Notes: generated from the letters alone by a model not told the origin. A stretch of DNA of 6,001 nucleotides from an uncultured Coriobacteriales bacterium (GCA_946530775.1 CAMNAH010000076.1:1-6001), one strand, 5' to 3'. Counted from the stretch's first letter, positions 1 through 5,592 are shown. Made by a program: numbers and translations.

Positions 1-191
1 CCCGCCGTGCCCTCGAACCCCGGGACCGCCGATGCGTCGATGGCGATCCCGCGCTCGAAGGCGCGCTCGAGCTCTCCGGGCATGATCGAGATGTTTTTCT
101 GCCTGCCGAAGACATCGCAGAAGGCGAGGCGGATGAACTTGACGTCCTCCTCCTGCAGATACTGGGCAACCTCTTCCTCGGAATACTCCAT
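1..191 (-). CDS. glnA: Type I glutamine synthetase, N-terminal part (cut by window edge)
   Basis: Glutamine synthetase makes glutamine from glutamate, ammonia and ATP in the cytoplasm. Only the first 63 codons are present, covering most of the beta-grasp N-terminal domain. They show the GSI pattern: EEDVKFIRLAFCDVFGRQKN near residues 14-33, then ERAFERGIAIDASAVPGFEG at about 42-61, which aligns with the family's '..FDGSSI.GF' segment. Asp52 matches the aspartate that, in well-studied GSI enzymes, is contributed to the neighbouring subunit's active site to bind ammonium. The usual GSS is ASA here, a variation seen in GSI-like proteins. The ATG at 191 is preceded by GGAGG (197-201) at a 5-nt spacing, and the gene follows the GXGXG subunit by 16 nt, so it is probably the last seen cistron of the glutamate synthase operon. 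Because the catalytic domain lies outside the window, a GS-like gamma-glutamyl ligase cannot be excluded. Confidence 0.88.
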   Translation of the reverse strand, partial: MEYSEEEVAQYLQEEDVKFIRLAFCDVFGRQKNISIMPGELERAFERGIAIDASAVPGFEGTA

Positions 192-196
192 CGCGG

Positions 197-201
197 CCTC
201 C
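197..201 (-). promoter_or_regulatory. Ribosome-binding site of glnA
   Basis: The minus strand reads GGAGG at 201-197, five bases before the ATG at 191. It lies within the 16-nt gap after the stop codon of the upstream gene and fixes the start of the glutamine synthetase. No terminator or promoter fits in this gap, which supports co-transcription. Confidence 0.75.
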
Positions 202-207
202 GTGCCA

Positions 208-930
208 TCAATTCGCAACGTACATCTGCCTATAGGGATTGCTGCTGTCGGGCGTGACGACGGTGAACGTCGCCGCGAGCACCTCTTTCGCATCGTAGCC
301 GAAGAGCGTGCAGAACTCCTCGATCACGGGTTGTATCTCGGCGAGGTCCTGCCCATCTGCGATGCGCGTCGTCACCTGGGGTGGGAACGAGATTCCTTCG
401 CACGATGAGCGCAGGATCATCTTTCCGCCGTGCATGCCGGTGCAGGGGAAGAATCCCACGGCCTTCCCCTCGGGATCGCCGAGGTTGAGGACGACGATGA
501 CGCCACCTGCCTGGTATTCTCCGAGAAAGCTGCCCGCACGCCCGCCGATCACCATCACGGGGACCTTGTCGCGGTACGCCTTCATGTGGATGCCCGCGCG
601 GTATCCCGCATCACCCTTCACGAAGATCGAACCGCCGCGCATGGCGTATCCCGCGGCGTCGCCTATGGTGCCGTGGACGACGATGGATCCGTCGTTCATG
701 GTGTCTCCCACGGCATCCTGGGCGTTTCCCATGACGGTGATGGACGCCCCGTTGAGATAGGAGCCCAAGGCGTTGCCCGGGACGCCCTCGATGACGATGC
801 GCTTACCGGCCATTCCCGCCGCGATGAAGCGCTGCCCGCAGCATCCTTCGACGATGCAATCGTCTCCGGTCGCCTTGATGGCGTCGTTCAAGGCCTTGTG
901 GTCGAGCCCGTCTGCGTGTATCCGCTCCAT
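208..930 (-). CDS. Glutamate synthase GXGXG (GltB3-like) subunit
   Basis: A 240-residue protein equivalent to the C-terminal GXGXG domain of classical GltB, also related to FmdC/FwdC. It forms a right-handed beta-helix from repeated G-x3-G units. Visible repeats include GNALGSYLNGASITVMG at about 52-68, then DAVGDTMNDGSIVVHG, DAAGYAMRGGSIFVKG and YRAGIHMKAY, with a long turn GGRAGSFLGEYQAGG at about 129-143. In large GltB enzymes this domain is structural, bridging the amidotransferase and FMN domains and helping form the ammonia tunnel; here it is a separate polypeptide, so it must associate with the other subunits. No catalytic residues are expected. An in-frame GTG at 942 would add four residues, but GGAGGT (946-941) lies 10 nt before the ATG at 930, which I prefer. 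The start is one base after the upstream stop, implying translational coupling. Confidence 0.9.
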   Translation of the reverse strand: MERIHADGLDHKALNDAIKATGDDCIVEGCCGQRFIAAGMAGKRIVIEGVPGNALGSYLNGASITVMGNAQDAVGDTMNDGSIVVHGTIGDAAGYAMRGGSIFVKGDAGYRAGIHMKAYRDKVPVMVIGGRAGSFLGEYQAGGVIVVLNLGDPEGKAVGFFPCTGMHGGKMILRSSCEGISFPPQVTTRIADGQDLAEIQPVIEEFCTLFGYDAKEVLAATFTVVTPDSSNPYRQMYVAN

Positions 931-931
931 G

Positions 932-2164
932 CTAGACAACACCTCCGAACTTCTTTCTACGTTGCTCGCGCGGGAATGCCGTCGTCGTCGCCGAAGTTTT
1001 CAACAGCTCGAAATCGATGGAGGAGAGGGGCGTGCGCTCGCGGATGAGCGAGGTGTAGATGCCGGCGCGCTCGTCGCGGCCGATGAGGATGAAGCCCTTG
1101 AGCAGGTTGTTCTCCCAGAACAGCCGCTTGACGGAGGTCCCGTTGACCTCCTCGTAGACCTCCCCCGTATAGGTTCCCGCTGTCATGGCGTGGAGCCCGA
1201 AGAAGCCGATCGAGTTCATGGGGATGGCCTTGTCGAAGACCTCGTCGCCTCCCGCCATGTTCACGCCTGCTGCATGCCCCTGCAGGTACGCGTTGGGAAG
1301 GATCGCGATGACGCGCCGCTGCCCGAGGGAGATGTCGTTTCCCTCCGTGCAGTCGCCTGCGGCATAGATGCCTGGGATCGAGGTCCGCATGCGATCGTCC
1401 ACCACGATGCCGCGGCCCACCTCGCCTCCGATGTCCGCGATGAGGCCCGTGTTCGCCCGCACGCCCACCGCGAGGACGACAAGGTCGAAGTCAACGGAGT
1501 CGCCATGCAGCATGACGGCACGGCTTCCCTCGAACCGCGAGACGCTGTCGCCCAGCATGAAGCGGATCCCGTTCTGCTCGAGGTTGCGCTGCATGAGCAT
1601 CGCGCACTCGGCATCGAGGATGCTCGAGAGCACACGATCGGCGAGGTCGCACACGGTTACGGATGCGACGCGGCCGCAGATTCCCTCGGCGCACTTGAGG
1701 CCGATGAGGCCTGCACCCACGATGAGGACGCGCGAGGATGCCTTCAAGGCGCCGTCCAGCGCGAGGGCATCGTCGAGCGTCATGAACGAGAACCGCTTGG
1801 GCACAGTCTCGATTCCCTCGAAGCGGGGGACGAACGGCGACGAACCGGTGGCGATGCAGAGCGCATCGCAGCGCACAGTCTCGCCGCTCTCCAGCACGAC
1901 GGCGGTGCCGTCGGAGGCGATCCGCGCTGCCCGTGACCCGTAGAGCACCGTGCAGCCCATGCGGTCAAAGAAGTCCGCGTCTCGGTAGCGCATGCGTTCA
2001 GTATCCGTCTTCCCCTCGAGCAGATACGAGATGAGGGGCCTGCAGTAGGTCTCGTGCGTTTCCTCGGAGATGATCGTGATGGGACCGTCTGCATCCACGC
2101 TGCGGATTCCCTCGATGCATCCCACGGCGGCAACCCCGTTCCCGACAATCGCGTAGGATCTCAT
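932..2164 (-). CDS. FAD-dependent NAD(P)H oxidoreductase, putative GltD-equivalent
   Basis: A 410-residue flavoprotein of the pyridine nucleotide-disulfide oxidoreductase fold, closest in look to rubredoxin reductase, NirB and ferredoxin reductase proteins. It opens with an FAD Rossmann motif, IVGNGVAAVGC (G8-x-G10), and has the group's ETYCRPLISYLLEG segment at about 38-51, CIATGSSP at 103-110, a second Rossmann motif IVGAGLIGLKCAE (G150-x-G152-x2-G155) for the nicotinamide cofactor, and GIYAAGD at 265-271 closing the FAD site. Asp173 sits at the end of the second Rossmann beta-strand, which usually favours NADH over NADPH; this is inference. No redox-active CxxC disulfide is seen, so it probably passes electrons to an Fe-S partner. 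Its ATG overlaps the polyferredoxin stop (ATGA, 4 nt), so the two are probably co-translated partners delivering electrons to the FMN core. It is not homologous in layout to classical GltD. Confidence 0.88.
   Translation of the reverse strand: MRSYAIVGNGVAAVGCIEGIRSVDADGPITIISEETHETYCRPLISYLLEGKTDTERMRYRDADFFDRMGCTVLYGSRAARIASDGTAVVLESGETVRCDALCIATGSSPFVPRFEGIETVPKRFSFMTLDDALALDGALKASSRVLIVGAGLIGLKCAEGICGRVASVTVCDLADRVLSSILDAECAMLMQRNLEQNGIRFMLGDSVSRFEGSRAVMLHGDSVDFDLVVLAVGVRANTGLIADIGGEVGRGIVVDDRMRTSIPGIYAAGDCTEGNDISLGQRRVIAILPNAYLQGHAAGVNMAGGDEVFDKAIPMNSIGFFGLHAMTAGTYTGEVYEEVNGTSVKRLFWENNLLKGFILIGRDERAGIYTSLIRERTPLSSIDFELLKTSATTTAFPREQRRKKFGGVV
941..946 (-). promoter_or_regulatory. Ribosome-binding site inside the end of the FAD gene
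   Basis: The minus strand carries GGAGGT at 946-941, inside the last codons of the FAD oxidoreductase (encoding its C-terminal Gly-Gly-Val-Val) and 10 nt before the ATG at 930. The alternative GTG start at 942 overlaps the Shine-Dalgarno itself, so the ATG is the better start. Confidence 0.7.
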
Positions 2165-2601
2165 GCGCGCTCACCCCGCTCCTCATAGACGATGGCCCTG
2201 TTTGGGCAGCCCTTCACGCACGCGGGCTCCCCGCAGCTGTTCTCGAGGCAGAGCTCGCATTTCTGCATGACGCCGTCAGGTCCCGGCGCTAAGGCGCCGT
2301 AGGGGCAGACGAGCACGCACGTGAGGCAGCCCACGCACACGTTGCGGTCAACCCGTATGACGTCGCCGTCCTTCGAGAGGGCTCCCGCGATGCAGCTCTT
2401 CACGCAGATGGGATCGGTGCAATGGCGGCACGAGACCGCATACGAGATGCGCTCGTCCCCCTCGACGTGGATCCGCGGGAAGATGGGCTTCCCCTTGAGC
2501 GCCAGCACCATGTCGTCCATGCCCGAATTCGCGAAGGCACAGTTGTATTCGCAGAGATGGCAGGCCAGGCACCATTCCTCATTTACAAAGACACGTCTCA
2601 T
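2161..2601 (-). CDS. Four-cluster [4Fe-4S] polyferredoxin, electron-transfer subunit of the GOGAT complex
   Basis: A 146-residue protein with 17 cysteines in the arrangement of HycB/CooF/DmsB-type electron-transfer subunits. Cysteine groups: C11-x2-C14-x2-C17-x3-C21; C58-x2-C61-x4-C66-x3-C70; C89-x2-C92-x2-C95-x3-C99-P; and C115-x2-C118-x9-C128-x3-C132-P, enough for four [4Fe-4S] clusters, with C123 left over. The wider x4 and x9 spacings are typical of this family rather than of simple 2x[4Fe-4S] ferredoxins. There is no twin-arginine or Sec signal, so it is cytoplasmic. It lies 3 nt after the FMN subunit gene and overlaps the FAD gene by 4 nt. The likely job is to carry electrons between the FAD protein and the FMN/[3Fe-4S] core; it could also accept electrons from another ferredoxin. 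A weak G-rich Shine-Dalgarno (GGGGGA, 2614-2609) precedes the ATG. Confidence 0.9.
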   Translation of the reverse strand: MRRVFVNEEWCLACHLCEYNCAFANSGMDDMVLALKGKPIFPRIHVEGDERISYAVSCRHCTDPICVKSCIAGALSKDGDVIRVDRNVCVGCLTCVLVCPYGALAPGPDGVMQKCELCLENSCGEPACVKGCPNRAIVYEERGERA

Positions 2602-2604
2602 AGG

Positions 2605-4110
2605 CTATTCCCCCGCATGGTTGATTCCGAGGATGGAGAGCTCCTTCTCGGTGAGCCCCACGCCGCGCAGCATGAGGCGGTTTCCCTTGAGGGCCTCGAT
2701 CGAGTTGATGCCCATCCCGCCGATAAGCTCCTTGATCTCATGGCGCCAGGCATTCATGAGGTTAACGAGGCGCTCGCTGCCGATCTCGGGGTTGAGCCGC
2801 TTCACCAGATCCGGGCGCTGGGTCGCGATTCCCCAGTTGCATTTTCCGGTGTGGCAGGTTCTGCAGAGGTGGCAGCCCAGGGCGAGGAGCGCCGCGGTCG
2901 CCACGTAGCAGGCATCGGCTCCCAGCGCAATGGCCTTGACAACGTCGGAGGCGCTTCTGATGGATCCGCCGCAGACGATCGAGACGTCGTTGCGGATGCC
3001 CTCGTCGCGGAGGCGCTGGTCGACCGAGGCGAGTGCGAGCTCGATCGGGATGCCCACGTTGTCGCGGATGCGCGTGGGGGCCGCCCCCGTCCCTCCGCGG
3101 AAGCCATCGATCGCGATGATGTCTGCCCCGCTGCGCGCGATGCCGCTCGCGATGGCGGCGATGTTGTGCACGGCAGCGACCTTCACGATGACGGGCTTCC
3201 TGTACGACGTCGCCTCCTTGAGGGAGAAGACCAGCTGCCTGAGGTCCTCGATCGAATAGATGTCGTGGTGCGGGGCGGGGGAGATGGCGTCGGATCCCTC
3301 GGGGATCATGCGCGTCCGCGAGATGTCCCCCACGATCTTGGCGCCGGGCAGATGCCCCCCGATGCCCGGTTTCGCGCCCTGGCCCATCTTGATCTCGATG
3401 GCGGCGCCGGCGTTGAGGAAGTCCTCGTGGACACCGAAGCGCCCGCTTGCCACCTGCACGATCGTATGGGGGCCGTAGGCGTAGAAGTCCTCGTGGAGGC
3501 CTCCTTCGCCGGTGTTGTACATGATGCCGAGCTCGGTGGCGGCGCGCGCGAGCGAGGCGTGCGCGTTGTAGCTGATCGACCCGTAGCTCATCGCCGAGAA
3601 CATCACCGGCATCGACAGCTCGATCTGCGGCTGGAGGTCGCAGATGATGCCGCCCTCGTCATCGCGCTCTATTCTCTGGGGACGTTTTCCCAGCGACACA
3701 CGCGTCTCCATGGGCTCGCGCAGCGGGTCGATGGGGGGATTGGTGACCTGGGACGCGTTGATGAGGATGCGGTCCCAGTAGACGGGCAGCGGGTTTGGAT
3801 TGCCCATGGACGAGAGGAGCGCGCCGCCGCTTCCCGCCTGCTTGTAGACTTCCTTGATTGTGGCGTCCGTCCAGTTTGCGTTCTCGCGCAGCCGGCAGTC
3901 GCTCCGCACGATCTTGAGGGCGCGCGTGGGGCAGAGCGAGACGCAGCGCTGGCAGTTCACGCACCGCGACTCGTCGCTCATCATGACCCCGCGTCGCTCG
4001 CTCCACGCATGGACCTCGTTCGAGCATTGTCGCTCGCAGACGCGGCAGGCGATACAGCGGGACTCGTTGCGTATCACCTCGAATTCGGGATAGATGAAAT
4101 CCACGCCCAT
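2605..4110 (-). CDS. gltB: Glutamate synthase FMN/iron-sulfur core subunit with N-terminal ferredoxin domain (archaeal type)
   Basis: A 501-residue catalytic subunit that binds 2-oxoglutarate and ammonia and reduces the imine to glutamate. Residues ~15-65 are a 2x[4Fe-4S] ferredoxin domain: C19-x2-C22-x2-C25-x3-C29 and C50-x2-C53-x2-C56-x3-C60-P. Residues ~95-480 are the FMN TIM-barrel shared with GltB: GSISYNAHASLARAATELG (177-195), NTGEGG (199-204), KMGQGAKPGIGGHLPG (241-256), ISPAPHHDIYSIEDL (276-290), IDGFRGGTGAAP (334-345). C413-x5-C419-x4-C424 followed by NWGIATQ matches the [3Fe-4S] ligand pattern of GltB. The fused ferredoxin domain and absent amidotransferase and GXGXG domains define the split archaeal-like form, about a third of the length of classical GltB. 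Its ATG overlaps the amidotransferase stop by 1 nt (TGATG), indicating translational coupling. FMN glutamate synthase assignment is secure; the exact electron donor is not. Confidence 0.95.
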   Translation of the reverse strand: MGVDFIYPEFEVIRNESRCIACRVCERQCSNEVHAWSERRGVMMSDESRCVNCQRCVSLCPTRALKIVRSDCRLRENANWTDATIKEVYKQAGSGGALLSSMGNPNPLPVYWDRILINASQVTNPPIDPLREPMETRVSLGKRPQRIERDDEGGIICDLQPQIELSMPVMFSAMSYGSISYNAHASLARAATELGIMYNTGEGGLHEDFYAYGPHTIVQVASGRFGVHEDFLNAGAAIEIKMGQGAKPGIGGHLPGAKIVGDISRTRMIPEGSDAISPAPHHDIYSIEDLRQLVFSLKEATSYRKPVIVKVAAVHNIAAIASGIARSGADIIAIDGFRGGTGAAPTRIRDNVGIPIELALASVDQRLRDEGIRNDVSIVCGGSIRSASDVVKAIALGADACYVATAALLALGCHLCRTCHTGKCNWGIATQRPDLVKRLNPEIGSERLVNLMNAWRHEIKELIGGMGINSIEALKGNRLMLRGVGLTEKELSILGINHAGE

Positions 4111-5207
4111 CAGACCTCGACCCCCTCGTTCACGCGGACGATGACCGGCTCCCCTCCTGCGGGAGCCCAGATGTTCCCGGCATCGGGCTCCATCGTGCGG
4201 ATGGCCGCCTCCTCGCTTGCGATGAGGACGAGATCGTCCTTCTCGCCCACGACCATGGAACGGAGCTTCAGGCGGTCGTTGAGCGCCATGAGCCCTCCCG
4301 AGAATCCCAAGACGATGGAGAAGGGCCCGGTGACGAGCAAGCTCGGGAACATCGTGCGCAGGTACGTGAGCTCGTCGCGCCTGCGCTCATCGGGCTCCTG
4401 CTCGATGGTGCTCCAGAACGGCGCCGCTACTACGCGCGCCGCCTCCTCGAGCGACAATCCCTGCACGCGCAGCAGGTAATCCATGATGTAGGTGATGACC
4501 TCGGTATCGGTTTGGAGGGTGCATTTGTACCCGAACATCTCGATGAAGCGGCGGTTCGCATCGTACGAGGAGATCTCGCCGTTGTGGACCACCGAGAAGT
4601 CGAGCAGGGTGAAGGGGTGCGCCCCTCCCCACCAGCCGGGCGTGTTGGTGGGATAGCGCCCGTGGGCGGTCCAGCTGTAGCCCTCGTATTCCTCGAGGCG
4701 GTAGAAAACGCCCACGTCCTCGGGATATCCCACAGCCTTGAACGTTCCCATGTTCTTGCCGCTCGAGAAGACATAGGCGCCGTGCATCTTCCCGTTGATC
4801 GCCATCACCGTCCGGGCGACCAGCTCGCGCTCGTCGAGCTGGAGCTTGGCGAGCGACGATGGCAAGGGTGCGACGAAATAGCGCCAGATGATGGGCTCGT
4901 CGGTGATCGAGGGGATCTTGCGCGTCTTGATGTACTCGGATTGCGCGATCTCGAAGTGCTCCTTGAGGTATGCCTCGCAGTTCTTCCGGGTGGTGCGGTC
5001 CTCGAAGAACATGTGGAGCGCATAGAGGTCCCGGTATTCGGGGTAGATCCCGTAGCCCGCGAATCCTCCTCCGAGGCCGTTCGAGCGCTCATGCATGGGC
5101 ACCATCGAGCGCACGATGGATTCGCCGGACATGCGCCTTCCCGTGCGGGAGATGACCGCCGCGATCGCGCAGCCCGAGGGGATGCGCACCGTCCCTTCCC
5201 GTTCCAT
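4110..5207 (-). CDS. Glutamate synthase class II glutamine amidotransferase subunit (GltB1-like)
   Basis: A 365-residue Ntn-hydrolase amidotransferase that hydrolyses glutamine and hands ammonia to the FMN subunit. The family uses a cysteine that must be the free N-terminus; here it would be C13 (PSGCAIAAVISRTG, residues 10-23), implying removal of a 12-residue leader, as in classical GltB but shorter. Other family features: HERSNGLGGGFAGYGIYPEY (39-58), WTAHGRYPTNTPGWWGGAHP (179-198), VVHNGEISS (206-214) with the oxyanion-hole Asn-Gly, and TDTEVITYIMDYLL (233-246) with the glutamine-binding aspartate. The residue after the catalytic Cys is usually Gly and is Ala14 here. The ATG at 5207 is chosen because GAAAGGA (5220-5214) lies 6 nt upstream; the reading frame stays open to 5306, but that extension is made of a long hairpin (5229-5279) and looks non-coding. 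It is the first gene of the operon. Confidence 0.9.
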   Translation of the reverse strand: MEREGTVRIPSGCAIAAVISRTGRRMSGESIVRSMVPMHERSNGLGGGFAGYGIYPEYRDLYALHMFFEDRTTRKNCEAYLKEHFEIAQSEYIKTRKIPSITDEPIIWRYFVAPLPSSLAKLQLDERELVARTVMAINGKMHGAYVFSSGKNMGTFKAVGYPEDVGVFYRLEEYEGYSWTAHGRYPTNTPGWWGGAHPFTLLDFSVVHNGEISSYDANRRFIEMFGYKCTLQTDTEVITYIMDYLLRVQGLSLEEAARVVAAPFWSTIEQEPDERRRDELTYLRTMFPSLLVTGPFSIVLGFSGGLMALNDRLKLRSMVVGEKDDLVLIASEEAAIRTMEPDAGNIWAPAGGEPVIVRVNEGVEV

Positions 5208-5213
5208 AAGCCG

Positions 5214-5220
5214 TCCTTTC
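5214..5220 (-). promoter_or_regulatory. Ribosome-binding site of the amidotransferase gene
   Basis: The minus strand reads GAAAGGA at 5220-5214, with 6 nt to the ATG at 5207. The same AAAGGA core and 6-nt spacing precede the divergent glutamine synthetase. It decides the start against in-frame upstream ATGs at about 5285 and 5306, and lies directly after the T-tract of the leader hairpin. Confidence 0.75.
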
Positions 5221-5279
5221 AAAACGAAAAAGGCGTTCATCGTCGCGCAGGTGCTCCCTGCACGACGATGAACGCCTTT
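5221..5279 (-). terminator. Terminator-like hairpin (candidate attenuator) in the glutamate synthase operon leader
   Basis: The arms 5229-5245 and 5263-5279 are perfectly complementary over 17 bp. After one mismatch (5246/5262), 5247-5251 pairs with 5257-5261, leaving a 5-nt loop (5252-5256). On the minus strand the stem is followed at once by TTTTTCGTTTT (5231-5221), the layout of an intrinsic terminator. It ends just before the Shine-Dalgarno of the first gene, so it can only act as a conditional leader terminator or as a structure affecting translation. The plus-strand side has no T-tract. No antiterminator partner is obvious, although the CGCCTT arm of the upstream palindrome could compete for its AAGGCG arm. 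Confidence 0.7.
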
Positions 5280-5297
5280 GCTCATCGCCTCGTATCC

Positions 5298-5336
5298 TAG
5301 ACGCAACGCGGGGCGCCTTCAAGGCGCAAGCGTCTA
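5298..5336. repeat. Nested inverted repeat with GCGCCTT-C-AAGGCGC palindrome
   Basis: An outer 7-bp inverted repeat, TAGACGC (5298-5304) and GCGTCTA (5330-5336), encloses a 15-nt palindrome at 5313-5327 with 7-nt arms around a single central C. At the DNA level this could be a dimeric-regulator operator. On the minus-strand transcript it could fold as a hairpin upstream of the leader terminator, with an asymmetric internal loop. There is no T-tract on either side, so it is not a terminator. Its function is unknown. Confidence 0.5.
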
Positions 5337-5404
5337 AACGACCACATTCCGAAACGCAGCTGTAAAGAATGCCGATAGACAAGATTAACAAACGGAAAAC
5401 GGCG

Positions 5405-5434
5405 TTGACGGAATCCGCGGGCGGGGGCTATAAC
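5405..5434 (+). promoter_or_regulatory. Sigma70-type promoter for the type III glutamine synthetase
   Basis: TTGACG (5405-5410, five of six matches to TTGACA) and TATAAC (5429-5434, five of six matches to TATAAT) are separated by 18 nt. Transcription would start near 5441, giving a leader of about 158 nt before the ATG at 5599. The GC-rich spacer makes the AT-rich -10 box stand out. Confidence 0.7.
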
Positions 5435-5449
5435 TCCATCTCGGAAGGC

Positions 5450-5493
5450 AAAGGCGTCTTCGGGCATCGCAGCTCGAGGACGCTTTTTCTCTT
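5450..5493 (+). terminator. Terminator-like hairpin (candidate attenuator) at the start of the glnN leader
   Basis: On the plus strand 5450-5464 pairs with 5473-5487 over 15 bp including three G-U pairs; C5465-G5472 can extend this to 16 bp and leave the hexaloop ATCGCA (5466-5471). The 3' arm runs into a T-rich tract, TTTTTCTCTT (5484-5493). It would lie only about 10 nt after the predicted transcription start, so it would cut the transcript to some 50 nt unless relieved. This fits a regulated leader terminator or a short terminated RNA. The assignment is from base pairing read by eye, without an energy calculation. Confidence 0.6.
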
Positions 5494-5530
5494 CGAACCC
5501 GCTGTCGCGGGCAACATACGGTATTTAAGG

Positions 5531-5569
5531 CGAAGGCGTCTTTCCCCAGGTGGGGGAGAGGCGCCTTCG
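5531..5569 (+). promoter_or_regulatory. Long RNA hairpin upstream of the glnN ribosome-binding site
   Basis: CGAAGGCG (5531-5538) pairs with CGCCTTCG (5562-5569), and the pairing continues inward without a break (5539-5547 with 5553-5561, two G-U pairs) to a 5-nt loop AGGTG (5548-5552): 17 bp in all. There is no T-tract, so it is not a terminator. A smaller stem, CGCGT (5571-5575) with ACGCG (5580-5584), follows and abuts the Shine-Dalgarno. The pair of stems may modulate ribosome access, stabilise the mRNA, or form part of an antitermination switch with the upstream hairpin. Confidence 0.55.
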
Positions 5570-5583
5570 TCGCGTTGGGACGC

Positions 5584-5592
5584 GAGAAAGGA
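5584..5592 (+). promoter_or_regulatory. Ribosome-binding site of glnN
   Basis: GAGAAAGGA at 5584-5592 lies 6 nt before the ATG at 5599. Its first base is the last base of a small possible stem (5571-5584). It supports ATG 5599 as the start. Confidence 0.75.

Noticed and set aside
931..942. GTG start at 942 for the GXGXG subunit
   Set aside because: That GTG overlaps the GGAGGT ribosome-binding sequence, which is placed well for the ATG at 930.
773..1936. A 387-codon open frame on the plus strand
   Set aside because: It is antisense to the FAD oxidoreductase and GXGXG genes, shows no recognisable domain, and has the same shadow composition.
2422..4479. A 685-codon open frame on the plus strand
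   Set aside because: It is fully antisense to the FMN subunit and neighbours, whose conserved motifs are unambiguous. Its composition (rich in Arg, Asp, His, Ala, Val) is that of a reverse-frame shadow in high-GC DNA.
5208..5306. A 33-residue N-terminal extension of the amidotransferase using upstream in-frame ATGs
   Set aside because: The extension consists mostly of the long hairpin and its T-tract, and a well-placed AAAGGA precedes the ATG at 5207. It would also lengthen the propeptide with no family support.
5361..5391. Possible minus-strand promoter (TTGTTA with TCTTTA or TTTACA)
   Set aside because: The boxes match the consensus poorly or have a 19-nt spacer, so the operon promoter is left unassigned.
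5544..5560. Possible T-box sequence in the glnN leader (AGGTGGGGG)
   Set aside because: It does not match the conserved T-box AGGGTGG..ACCGCG, and its G-run is explained by pairing in the 5531-5569 hairpin.
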